NCBI GenBank assembly: GCA_945929765.1
Contig: CAMEOL010000013.1
Coordinates: forward strand, 1 to 12,705
Length of the DNA: 12,705 nucleotides
Direction: 5' to 3'
Source: an uncultured Gemella sp.
GTDB taxonomy: Bacteria; Bacillota; Bacilli; Staphylococcales; Gemellaceae
The notes under the pieces are model-generated. The model had not been told where the DNA came from, searched no databases, and worked only from the letters and a program-made list of their open reading frames with translations. Position 1 is the stretch's first letter, and each line of letters opens with the position of its first letter. A program made the translations under genes and the position numbers. Shown in pieces: positions 1-7,991 of the stretch.

Positions 1-174
1 TAGAATAGACTATTTTACTATTAAATCCAGAATGTAAATTCTACACTAAATTTACTGAAAACAACTTTTGTTATTTTCATAAAAAATTTTTTTTAAAAAA
101 TTTTTATGAAAGTATATTTCAGATAAATTTTTTGTGACTCGCCTATAAATTATAGTTTTTTCGAAACTGTAGAG

Positions 175-212
175 AAAGTGTAAAATAAAAGGTAAGGTTA
201 CCACTTTTTTTT
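175..212 (+). terminator. Possible intrinsic terminator with internal GGTAAGGTTACC dyad
   Basis: AAAGTG (175-180) can pair with CACTTT (202-207), and GTA/TAC inside it closes a small loop; eight Ts (205-212) follow. An unpaired A-rich bulge of about 10 bases makes the stem imperfect. An alternative fold uses GGTA/TACC plus flanking A/T pairs. It may end a transcript entering from the left, or it may be a leader attenuator if the EIICB transcript starts further upstream than the promoter proposed at 252-280. The dyad could equally be a protein-binding site. Confidence 0.35.
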
Positions 213-225
213 AAAATCGCTTTCC
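212..225 (+). promoter_or_regulatory. cre-like catabolite-repression box
   Basis: TAAAATCGCTTTCC fits the CcpA operator consensus TGWAANCGNTNWCA except at the second and last positions. It sits about 27 bases upstream of the proposed -35 box of the EIICB gene, a place where CcpA can act on sugar-uptake genes in Firmicutes. Two mismatches in a region this AT-rich leave real room for chance. Confidence 0.35.
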
Positions 226-251
226 ATACGTAGTAATTAGTGTGGATACCC

Positions 252-280
252 TTTACAACGATAATTTTTTGTGATACACT
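252..280 (+). promoter_or_regulatory. Probable promoter of the EIICB gene
   Basis: TTTACA (252-257, five of six consensus bases) is followed after 17 bases by TACACT (275-280), which is preceded by the extended -10 TG at 272-273. A transcript would start near 287 and have a leader of about 50 bases without an obvious hairpin. A perfect TATAAT also occurs at 311-316, but it lacks a -35 partner and lies very close to the ribosome site. Confidence 0.5.
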
Positions 281-337
281 CTAAAAGTCTTTTATTTTTT
301 ATGACGTAATTATAATTTTTTTGGAGGTTAAAAGACA

Positions 338-1969
338 ATGAAAGAAAATAAAATTTTCGCAGTATTGCAACGTATTGGTCGTTCATTTATGTTACCAATA
401 GCGGTTTTACCAGTTGCAGGTCTGTTACTAGGTATTGGGGCTTCGTTTACTAACCCAACTACTATAGCATCATATGGACTTACTTCTATTTTAGGAGAAG
501 GAACATTTTTAAATACTATTCTTACAGTTATGTCTAATGCTGGGGATGCGATTTTTGGTACATTACCATTAATTTTCGCAGTTGGTGTAGCTATCGGTAT
601 GGCTAGAAGAGAAAAAGAAGTTGCTGCACTATCAGCAATGATTGCATTTTTCGTAATGCACACATCTATTAATGCGATGTTAAAAACTCACGGACAAATT
701 TTAGCAGATGGTACTATCTCTAAAGATGTTCTAGGAGGAACTATCGGATCTATCGTAGGTATCCAATCATTGCAAATGGGTGTTTTCGGTGGTATCATAG
801 CAGGTCTTGGTGTTTCTTATTTACATAACAAATACCACACAATCGAACTTCCTACTGTATTATCATTCTTTGGTGGTTCAAGATTTATACCTATAATTTC
901 TACTATTACTTATGTATTTGTAGGTATTTTAATGTATTACGTATGGCCAACAGTTCAAAATGGTATTTATGCACTTGGTGGATTAGTTACAGGTTCAGGA
1001 TATGTTGGAACTTTAATTTACGGTTTAATCGAGCGTTCACTTATTCCGTTCGGTCTACACCACGTATTCTACTTACCATTCTGGCAAACAGGAGTTGGTG
1101 GAACGTTAGAAATTTCTGGACAATTAGTTCAAGGTGCTCAAAACATCTTCTTTGCTCAATTAGGTGATCCTAACTGGACAGGAATGTTCACAATCGAACA
1201 CGCTAGATTTATGGCAGGGAAATTCCCATTCATGATTTTTGGTTTACCAGCAGCAGCTTTAGCTATGTATCACACTGCTAAGCCAGAAAACAAAAAAGTA
1301 GCTGGTGGATTACTTATGTCAGCTGCACTTACAGCGATGCTAACAGGTATCACTGAGCCGATTGAATTTTCATTCTTATTCGTTGCACCAATTTTATATG
1401 TAGTACACGCTATTTTAGCAGGTGTTTCGTTTATGATGATGCACATTTTAAATATCGCTATAGGACAAACATTCTCAGGTGGTCTAATTGACTTCTTCTT
1501 ATTCGGTATTTTACAAGGAAATGCAAAAACAAATTGGATGTTAGCTATCCCTCTTGGAGCTGTTTATTTTGTGGTTTACTACTTAGTGTTCAAAACTTTA
1601 ATTTTAAAATTAAAATTAAAAACTCCTGGTCGTGAAGATGCAGTAGAAGAAGTTAAACTACATACTAAAGCTGACTACTTAAACAAAAAAGATGGAAATA
1701 CTCAAGCTGCTAAAGTAGAAGGTGTAAAAGATGAAATTGTCGTTTTAGCAGAAGGACTAGGTGGATTAGGAAATATTACTGACGTTGATGCTTGTGCGAC
1801 AAGATTAAGAACAACAGTTGCTAATCCAGAATTAGTAAATGAAGATTTATTAAAACAAGCTGGTTCTCTAGGTGTAATAAAAGGTGGAAATGGTATCCAA
1901 GTAATTTTTGGACCAAGAGTATCAGTTATAAAAACTGAATTAGAGCACTATTGGGAAAACAATAGATAA
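338..1969 (+). CDS. ptsG: PTS glucose-type transporter, EIICB subunit
   Basis: Membrane permease that imports and phosphorylates a hexose using phosphate passed from HPr and a IIA protein. Residues 1 to about 425 form the IIC domain, with roughly ten hydrophobic segments; the start IGRSFMLPIAVLPVAGLLLG, the LHHVFYLPFW stretch (240-249) and the substrate-site motif GITEPIEF (337-344) are typical of the glucose superfamily. The sequence KTPGRED (428-434) begins a charged linker, and residues from about 465 form IIB, with the phosphorylated cysteine at 486 in DACATRLRTTV. The protein ends at 543 residues with no IIA domain, unlike the fused PtsG proteins of Bacillus and Staphylococcus, so IIA must come from elsewhere. 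GGAGG at 323-327 supports this start. The substrate is most likely glucose, but maltose or another glucoside cannot be excluded from sequence alone. It is transcribed alone. Confidence 0.88.
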   Translation: MKENKIFAVLQRIGRSFMLPIAVLPVAGLLLGIGASFTNPTTIASYGLTSILGEGTFLNTILTVMSNAGDAIFGTLPLIFAVGVAIGMARREKEVAALSAMIAFFVMHTSINAMLKTHGQILADGTISKDVLGGTIGSIVGIQSLQMGVFGGIIAGLGVSYLHNKYHTIELPTVLSFFGGSRFIPIISTITYVFVGILMYYVWPTVQNGIYALGGLVTGSGYVGTLIYGLIERSLIPFGLHHVFYLPFWQTGVGGTLEISGQLVQGAQNIFFAQLGDPNWTGMFTIEHARFMAGKFPFMIFGLPAAALAMYHTAKPENKKVAGGLLMSAALTAMLTGITEPIEFSFLFVAPILYVVHAILAGVSFMMMHILNIAIGQTFSGGLIDFFLFGILQGNAKTNWMLAIPLGAVYFVVYYLVFKTLILKLKLKTPGREDAVEEVKLHTKADYLNKKDGNTQAAKVEGVKDEIVVLAEGLGGLGNITDVDACATRLRTTVANPELVNEDLLKQAGSLGVIKGGNGIQVIFGPRVSVIKTELEHYWENNR

Positions 1970-1985
1970 TATAAATAAAACTTTT

Positions 1986-2018
1986 AAAACTGATATGGCC
2001 TATGTCGTATCAGTTTTT
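1986..2018 (+). terminator. Intrinsic terminator of the EIICB gene
   Basis: AAAACTGATA (1986-1995) pairs perfectly with TATCAGTTTT (2008-2017), and TGGC/GTCG extend the stem by four pairs (two of them G-T) to a CTAT loop. The T run of the 3' arm (2014-2018) completes a standard Rho-independent signal 16 bases after the stop codon. It separates this gene from the glycosidase gene. Confidence 0.88.
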
Positions 2019-2102
2019 ATATAAATTTTAGAAATCTTAAAAATTTTAAATTACAATAGTCGTTATTATTTGGGTTCATTTATTAATAAATATTAAAAAA
2101 TA

Positions 2103-2131
2103 TATACATAAAGAATAATTTTTATTATAAT
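2103..2131 (+). promoter_or_regulatory. Probable promoter of the glycosidase gene
   Basis: TATACA (2103-2108, four of six) lies 17 bases before a perfect TATAAT (2126-2131). The start would be near 2138, giving a leader of about 43 bases. A 14-base palindrome, ATTTATTAATAAAT (2078-2091), lies just upstream and might be an operator. Since the region is almost all A and T, chance matches are possible. Confidence 0.5.
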
Positions 2132-2177
2132 TAATATGAACAAAATAACTTCTAAATTATTTAGCAAAGGAGAATGA

Positions 2178-3590
<1,413 letters not shown>

Positions 3591-3623
3591 TATATTTAAA
3601 TACTAAAAATACCTGTATAGTTG

Positions 3624-3668
3624 TAGTTGGCATTAGATTTTATCACGAATAAAAAATGATGCCAACTA
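3624..3668. repeat. Inverted repeat downstream of the glycosidase gene
   Basis: TAGTTGGCAT (3624-3633) and ATGCCAACTA (3659-3668) are perfect 10-base reverse complements, with a T-G and an A-T pair extending inward, around a loop of about 21-25 bases. It lies 34 bases after the glycosidase stop and 59 bases before the pyr promoter. No T run follows on either strand, so it is at best an atypical terminator. A transcript-end hairpin or a protein-binding dyad are both possible. Confidence 0.55.
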
Positions 3669-3726
3669 TTATGTATAAAAACGTAATTATAAATTGTCCG
3701 CTATAATTATCTGAGTAAAAAAGTGG

Positions 3727-3755
3727 TTGACAAAGTTTTATTAATAATTTATAAT
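3727..3755 (+). promoter_or_regulatory. Promoter of the pyrimidine operon
   Basis: A perfect TTGACA (3727-3732) and a perfect TATAAT (3750-3755) are separated by exactly 17 bases, the ideal housekeeping sigma promoter. The transcript should begin near 3762, about 16 bases before the first PyrR-binding hairpin. No operator is apparent, which fits control by attenuation after initiation. Confidence 0.88.
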
Positions 3756-3777
3756 ATTAATAATTTATATAGAAAAA

Positions 3778-3876
3778 TTCTTTTAAACTGTCCAGAGAGA
3801 CTGTAAAGAAATTATTGGTTCACATTAATTGTGTTTTATTGTATTTCCTCTGACGTTTGTCGAGGTTATTTTTTTT
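3778..3876 (+). promoter_or_regulatory. PyrR-dependent attenuator in the pyrR leader
   Basis: Three competing RNA folds can be drawn. (1) PyrR-binding hairpin: lower stem 3778-3783 with 3805-3810, upper stem GUC (3790-3792) with GAC (3799-3801), and hexaloop CAGAGA (3793-3798), matching the known UCCAGAGAG recognition loop. (2) Antiterminator: 3793-3812 aligned against 3833-3852 in one register gives 17 pairs out of 20 (12 Watson-Crick, 5 G-U) without bulges. (3) Terminator: CCTCTGAC (3847-3854) with GTCGAGG (3859-3865) and a T-rich tail to 3876. As established for Bacillus, PyrR with UMP would stabilise fold 1, block fold 2 and so allow fold 3. Confidence 0.88.
3847..3876 (+). terminator. 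Attenuator terminator before pyrR
   Basis: The stem CCTC-(T)-GAC / GTC-GAGG has seven pairs with one bulged T and a GTTT loop, followed by TTATTTTTTTT. The pyrR ribosome site starts at the very next base (3877), so the terminator ends right where the translation signal begins. Confidence 0.85.
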
Positions 3877-3886
3877 GAGGTGAAGT

Positions 3887-4414
3887 ATGAAAGAAAGAGT
3901 ATTGTTCGATTCGGAAGCTATAAATAGAATGATAACACGATTGGCTCATGAAATTTTAGAAAAGGGCGATGATGTTTATAGTTTAGTCTTAGTAGGAATA
4001 AAAACTCGTGGTGTTTTTTTGGCGAAAAGACTAAAAGAAAAGATTAAAGAAATCGAGGGAGTCAATGTTGCATTAGAAACATTGGATATTACATTTTATC
4101 GCGATGATTTAGAACGTAATAGTAGAGAACCTAAAGTAAACACAGTTAATTTTAAATTAGATTTAACGAACAAAATTGTTGTTATTGTAGATGACGTACT
4201 GTATACAGGACGTACGGTAAGAGCTGGCTTAGATGCTATTATGGAAGTTAGTAGACCGAAAGCAATCCGTCTAGCTATTTTAATCGATAGAGGGCATAGG
4301 GAACTTCCGATAAGAGCAGATTATGTTGGGAAGAATATACCAACTTCTAGTAAAGAGAATATTAAAGTTCGCTTAAAAGAAGTTGATAATAAAGATCAAG
4401 TTTTAATAATTTAA
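3887..4414 (+). CDS. pyrR: Pyrimidine operon attenuation regulator / uracil phosphoribosyltransferase PyrR
   Basis: RNA-binding regulator that senses UMP (and PRPP) and promotes termination at leader attenuators; in relatives it also has weak uracil phosphoribosyltransferase activity. The PRPP-binding signature VDDVLYTGRT (101-110), preceded by a hydrophobic strand (KIVVI), is an almost exact match to the family, as are VGIKTRGVFLAKRL (36-49) and TLDITFYRDDL (65-75). Its 175 residues are close to the usual length of about 180. The ribosome site GAGGTGA (3877-3883) fixes the start and follows the leader terminator directly. It is the first gene of the operon, with its own binding loop in front and a second one behind, so it should repress both its own synthesis and that of the downstream enzymes. 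Confidence 0.96.
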   Translation: MKERVLFDSEAINRMITRLAHEILEKGDDVYSLVLVGIKTRGVFLAKRLKEKIKEIEGVNVALETLDITFYRDDLERNSREPKVNTVNFKLDLTNKIVVIVDDVLYTGRTVRAGLDAIMEVSRPKAIRLAILIDRGHRELPIRADYVGKNIPTSSKENIKVRLKEVDNKDQVLII

Positions 4415-4420
4415 TATATA

Positions 4421-4665
4421 TCTTTTTAAGATAGTCCAGAGAGGCTAACAAGAGATTTTAGGATAGATCAAAAATTCAAATAAAATCATAAGTAGAGTAT
4501 ACTACTTAGATGTAGTGAATTGTTTGTTTTAAAATTCAATGTATAAAGATTTTCTAAATCTAATGAATTTTATTAGGAATAATTTAACGAAATTTATTTC
4601 TAGAAATTAACTATTTTGAATCGATCCTTATACAAAATACCTTGTTAGCAACAAGGTATTTTTTT
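4421..4665 (+). promoter_or_regulatory. PyrR-dependent attenuator between pyrR and pyrB
   Basis: PyrR-binding hairpin: TCTTTT (4421-4426) pairs with AAGAGA (4450-4455), and AGTC (4433-4436) with GGCT (4443-4446), closing the hexaloop CAGAGA (4437-4442). Antiterminator: GCTAACAAG (4444-4452) is a perfect 9-base complement of CTTGTTAGC (4641-4649), which covers most of the terminator's 5' arm and its loop. The helix continues inward with TTTT/AAAA (4456-4459/4634-4637), AGGAT/ATCCT (4460-4464/4624-4628) and GAT/ATC (4466-4468/4620-4622). Terminator: 4634-4665. PyrR binding would sequester 4444-4452 and release the terminator. About 134 bases (4481-4614) form an extra domain at the tip, with small hairpins at 4489-4508, 4516-4538 and 4547-4561. 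Confidence 0.88.
4634..4665 (+). terminator. Attenuator terminator before pyrB
   Basis: TACCTTGTT (4638-4646) pairs perfectly with AACAAGGTA (4650-4658) around an AGC loop. Flanking A and T runs (4634-4637 and 4659-4662) extend the stem, and Ts continue to 4665. The pyrB ribosome site at 4673-4678 lies outside the hairpin, so control is on transcription and not on translation. Confidence 0.92.
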
Positions 4666-4686
4666 ACAATTTAGGAGGTAATTATA

Positions 4687-5568
4687 ATGAAAAATGTAGT
4701 GGCGATGAATAATTTAACTAACGAAGAAGTTTATGAGCTAATAAAAAGAGGATTGGAGTTGAAATCAGGAGCAACTCCTATAGAAAGAAGAGATTTGTTT
4801 GCGGCAAATTTATTTTTTGAAAATTCGACAAGAACTAAGCATAGTTTTGAAGTTGCAGAACATAAGTTAGGTCTTAATATAATAAATTTTGAAACAGCTA
4901 CATCTTCTATTAATAAAGGGGAAACACTATATGATACATGCAAAACTTTAGAGATGATCGGGTGCAACTTGTTAGTAATTCGTCATCCAGAACGAGAATA
5001 TTATAAGCAATTAGAAAAACTAAATGTACCGATAGTAAGTGGTGGAGATGGAAGCGGAGAGCACCCAAGCCAATGCTTGTTAGATTTGATGACTATGTAT
5101 GAACGCTTCGGAAGATTAGAAGGTCTAAAAATAGTAATAGTGGGAGATATAAAAAATTCTCGTGTTGCACGAAGTAACTACAACATTTTAACAAGACTTG
5201 GTGCAGAAGTTAAGTTTGTCTGTCCAGAAATTTTCCGCGATGACTCTTTAGGGGAAGTTGTGAATTTTGATGATGTTATCGGTAATATTGATGTCTGTAT
5301 GTTACTTAGAGTTCAGCACGAACGTCATGACGGTTCGGTATTATTCGAAAAAGAACAATTTCATAAACAATATGGTCTAACTGTAGAACGCTATAAGAAA
5401 TTAAAAGAAGATGCTATAGTAATGCATCCAGCTCCAGTTAATAGAGATGTAGAGATTGCTGATGAATTAGTAGAAGCTGACAAATCTGTAATTTTTGAAC
5501 AAATGAAAAATGGAATGTATATGCGACAAGCAATACTAGAAAAAATAATAAAAGATAACAATTTATAA
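4687..5568 (+). CDS. pyrB: Aspartate carbamoyltransferase, catalytic subunit
   Basis: Joins carbamoyl phosphate to aspartate to give N-carbamoyl-aspartate, the committed step of pyrimidine synthesis. The carbamoyl-phosphate loop is [13 protein letters not shown] (43-55, with STRTK at 47-51). Further family motifs are [11 protein letters not shown] (124-134), LLRVQHER (206-213) and [11 protein letters not shown] (247-257). At 293 residues it is slightly shorter than the Bacillus enzyme (about 304). No regulatory pyrI gene accompanies it, as expected for a Firmicute-type trimer that is not allosterically controlled. AGGAGG at 4673-4678 is 8 bases from this ATG and favours it over the in-frame Met7. 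It lies immediately behind the second PyrR attenuator and 36 bases before pyrC. Confidence 0.96.
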   Translation: MKNVVAMNNLTNEEVYELIKRGLELKSGATPIERRDLFAANLFFENSTRTKHSFEVAEHKLGLNIINFETATSSINKGETLYDTCKTLEMIGCNLLVIRHPEREYYKQLEKLNVPIVSGGDGSGEHPSQCLLDLMTMYERFGRLEGLKIVIVGDIKNSRVARSNYNILTRLGAEVKFVCPEIFRDDSLGEVVNFDDVIGNIDVCMLLRVQHERHDGSVLFEKEQFHKQYGLTVERYKKLKEDAIVMHPAPVNRDVEIADELVEADKSVIFEQMKNGMYMRQAILEKIIKDNNL

Positions 5569-5604
5569 AATTTATACAAAATACTAATACACGAGGAGAA
5601 GCAT

Positions 5605-6870
5605 ATGTTACTTTTAAAAAATGGGAAAATATTAGAAGACGGGAAATTAAAAGCAAAAGATATATTAATTGAAGGAAAGCAAATTAAAAAAATTTCCGAG
5701 GAAATAACAGAATCTACAGCCCAAGTTATAGATTTAGAAGGAAAATTTGTAGCTCCTGGTTTTATAGATGTACACGTACATTGGCGTGAACCTGGTTTTA
5801 GTTATAAAGAAACTATCTATCAAGCGTCAAGAGCAGCAGCACGAGGTGGATTTACTACAGCTATGCCAATGCCAAATTTAAATCCGGTACCAGATAGTTA
5901 CGAAAATCTTAAACAACAGTTAGACATAATAGAAAAAGATAGTGTTATTCGTGCGTTACCGTATGGAGCAATAACGAAAGGAGAACTTGGCGAAGAGTAT
6001 GCAGATTTTGAAGAGTTAGCTAATCACGTTTTTGCCTTTAGTGATGATGGGCGTGGTGTACAAGATGCTAATATGATGTATCAATCTATGAAAATTGCAG
6101 CTAAATTAAATAAAGCTATTGTAGCTCATTGCGAAGATAATTCGTTAATATTAGGTGGGTGTATGCACTGTGGAAAACGCAGTAAAGAATTAGGTCAAAA
6201 AGGTATCCCATCTGTCTGCGAATCTGTTCAAATAGCACGAGATGTCTTGCTTGCAGAAGATGCAGGGTGTCACTATCATGTATGTCACGTTTCTACTAAA
6301 GAGTCAGTAAGAATAATTCGTGATGCAAAAAAAGCAGGGATAAAAGTAACGTGTGAAGTTTGTCCACATCACTTAATTAGTGATGAAAATGATATTCCGG
6401 AAGCAATAGGTATGTGGAAGATGAATCCGCCACTAAGAGCATCAGAAGATCGCCAAGCTCTAATTGCAGGAGTGTTAGACGGGACTATAGATATAATAGC
6501 AACAGACCATGCCCCTCATGCTCCTCATGAGAAAGAAGTACCAATGGCAGAATCTGCATTCGGAATAGTCGGTAGCGAAACAGCTTTTGCTCAGTTATAC
6601 ACATATTTTGTAAAAACAGGAATTTTCACACTAGAGCAAGTAGTAAATATGATGAGTAAGAAAGTAGCAGAAATTTTTGATTTGCCATATGGAACTTTAG
6701 AAGAAGGGAAATTCGCAGATCTAGTCGTAATAGATTTGGAAAGAAAAGAAAAAATTAATCCAGAAAATTTCTTATCAAAAGGACGCAATACTCCGTATAC
6801 AGGACAAGAAGTATATGGAATACCAGTTTTAACGTTGTGCGAAGGTAATGTAGTTTATAGAGATATATAA
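5605..6870 (+). CDS. pyrC: Dihydroorotase, class I
   Basis: Zinc amidohydrolase that cyclises N-carbamoyl-aspartate to dihydroorotate. The metal-binding HxH is H57/H59 in DVHVHWREPG. Other expected active-site positions are D147-D148 in FSDDG, H175 in VAHCED, H228 in CHVST, and D301 in ATDHAPH. The aspartate in FSDDG, rather than a carboxylated lysine, marks the class I bacterial type. Its 421 residues are close to the usual 425-430. A cysteine-rich stretch (GGCMHCGKRSKEL, 184-196) replaces residues that I recall as AMHEG in Bacillus; this is probably harmless variation. GAGGAG at 5593-5598 sets the start, and carA begins 15 bases after the stop, indicating tight co-transcription. Confidence 0.96.
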   Translation: MLLLKNGKILEDGKLKAKDILIEGKQIKKISEEITESTAQVIDLEGKFVAPGFIDVHVHWREPGFSYKETIYQASRAAARGGFTTAMPMPNLNPVPDSYENLKQQLDIIEKDSVIRALPYGAITKGELGEEYADFEELANHVFAFSDDGRGVQDANMMYQSMKIAAKLNKAIVAHCEDNSLILGGCMHCGKRSKELGQKGIPSVCESVQIARDVLLAEDAGCHYHVCHVSTKESVRIIRDAKKAGIKVTCEVCPHHLISDENDIPEAIGMWKMNPPLRASEDRQALIAGVLDGTIDIIATDHAPHAPHEKEVPMAESAFGIVGSETAFAQLYTYFVKTGIFTLEQVVNMMSKKVAEIFDLPYGTLEEGKFADLVVIDLERKEKINPENFLSKGRNTPYTGQEVYGIPVLTLCEGNVVYRDI

Positions 6871-6885
6871 TAGTAGGAGATATTT

Positions 6886-7980
6886 ATGTTTAAAAAATAT
6901 GATAGACAGTTAATTTTAGAAGATGGAACAGTTTATAAAGGTTATGGATTTGGTAGTGATGTTGAGATGACAGGAGAAGTAGTATTTAATACTGCGATGA
7001 CAGGATACCAAGAAACTCTGTCAGATCCATCGTATAATGGACAAATTGTTACTTTTACATATCCATTAATAGGTAATTATGGAATTAACCGCGATGACTA
7101 CGAAACAATTAATCCCTCTATAAAAGGGATGGTTGTCCGTGAACTTTGCGAAAAACCATCAAACTTTCGTAATGAATTTACATTAGATGAAATTCTAAAA
7201 GATCTAGATATACCGGGTATAGCAGGTATAGATACGAGAAGTTTAACGAGAAAAATTCGTCAATATGGAACTATTAAAGGTGTAATAACAGCGATAGAAA
7301 ATGACGCAGAAGAAGTATTGCGCCAATTAAAATCAACTGAGTTACCAATAGATCAAATTAATCAAGTATCGACGAAAAAAGCATTTTTATCATCAGGAAG
7401 AGGATATAGAGTAGTGCTATTAGACTGTGGTGCAAAATCAGGAATATTACGTGAACTAAATGCTCGTGACTGTGATATTATCGTTATGCCTCATAACGCA
7501 ACAGCAAGAGAGATACTACGTCAAAAACCTGATGGAATAATGGTTAGTAATGGTCCAGGAGATCCTACAGATGTACCAGAAACTATAGAAACATTAAAAG
7601 AATTAATTCCTCAAGTACCAATCTTTGGAATTTGTATGGGACATCAACTTATCTCATTAGCTAGCGGAGCAACGACATACAAACTAAAATTCGGTCATCG
7701 TGGAGCGAATCAACCAGTAAAAAATTTACTTACAGGGAAAGTTGATATAACTTCACAAAACCACGGTTATGCAGTAGATATAGAATCTCTAAAAAATACG
7801 GACTTAGAATTAACACACGTAGCAGTTAATGACGGAACTTGTGAAGGGGTTCGCCACAAAAAATATCCGGTATTTTCGGTGCAATATCACCCGGAAGCAT
7901 CACCAGGACCACACGATCCAAATTATTTATTCGATGAATTTATAAATAATATGAAAAACTTTAAAGAAAAAAGAAATTAA
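6886..7980 (+). CDS. carA: Carbamoyl-phosphate synthase, small (glutaminase) subunit
   Basis: Hydrolyses glutamine and channels the ammonia to CarB for carbamoyl phosphate synthesis. The N-terminal half (to about 160) carries the CPSase small-chain domain ([28 protein letters not shown]). The C-terminal half is a class I glutamine amidotransferase, with nucleophile C250 in FGICMGHQL and catalytic H335 and E337 in [12 protein letters not shown]. The full length of 364 residues matches PyrAA of Bacillus. AGGAGA at 6875-6880 fixes the start. As part of the pyr operon it is likely the pyrimidine-controlled synthase; whether a second, arginine-linked one exists cannot be told here. Confidence 0.96.
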   Translation: MFKKYDRQLILEDGTVYKGYGFGSDVEMTGEVVFNTAMTGYQETLSDPSYNGQIVTFTYPLIGNYGINRDDYETINPSIKGMVVRELCEKPSNFRNEFTLDEILKDLDIPGIAGIDTRSLTRKIRQYGTIKGVITAIENDAEEVLRQLKSTELPIDQINQVSTKKAFLSSGRGYRVVLLDCGAKSGILRELNARDCDIIVMPHNATAREILRQKPDGIMVSNGPGDPTDVPETIETLKELIPQVPIFGICMGHQLISLASGATTYKLKFGHRGANQPVKNLLTGKVDITSQNHGYAVDIESLKNTDLELTHVAVNDGTCEGVRHKKYPVFSVQYHPEASPGPHDPNYLFDEFINNMKNFKEKRN

Positions 7981-7991
7981 GGAGAAGAGTT

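Larger units (their letters stand above)
1..337. other. Non-coding AT-rich region upstream of the EIICB gene
   Basis: No convincing gene lies here on either strand. The stretch is extremely AT-rich and holds several structured elements: an A/T-only hairpin at 75-111, a 13-base palindrome at 143-155 (CTATAA-A-TTATAG), a hairpin with a T run at 175-212 containing the dyad GGTAA-GG-TTACC, a cre-like box at 212-225, an imperfect dyad at 223-246, and a plausible promoter at 252-280. The first part is probably the 3' flank of a gene outside the window; the last 130 bases look like the control region of the EIICB gene. I found no match to the known RNA antiterminator (RAT) sequences used by GlcT or LicT family regulators. 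Confidence 0.6.

Noticed and set aside
311..316. Perfect TATAAT just before the EIICB ribosome site
   Set aside because: No -35 box at a suitable distance (TCTTTT at 17 bases) and no extended -10 TG; the transcript would start around the ribosome site itself.
328..663. Minus-strand open frame of 111 codons opposite the EIICB gene
   Set aside because: It lies fully antisense to a strongly supported gene, has no family motifs and no ribosome site of note; it mirrors the codon bias of the real gene.
943..1167. Plus-strand 74-codon frame inside the EIICB gene
   Set aside because: It is out of frame within a conserved membrane domain, and its composition is not protein-like.
4520..4547. Possible internal promoter TTGTTT-16-TATAAA between pyrR and pyrB
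   Set aside because: The match is weak, and a transcript from it would lack the PyrR loop and antiterminator arm yet still meet the terminator, so it would mostly stop before pyrB.
4455..4633. Remnant of a deleted pyrP gene in the pyrR-pyrB gap
   Set aside because: No frame shows permease-like hydrophobic stretches; the sequence reads as structured AT-rich leader RNA.
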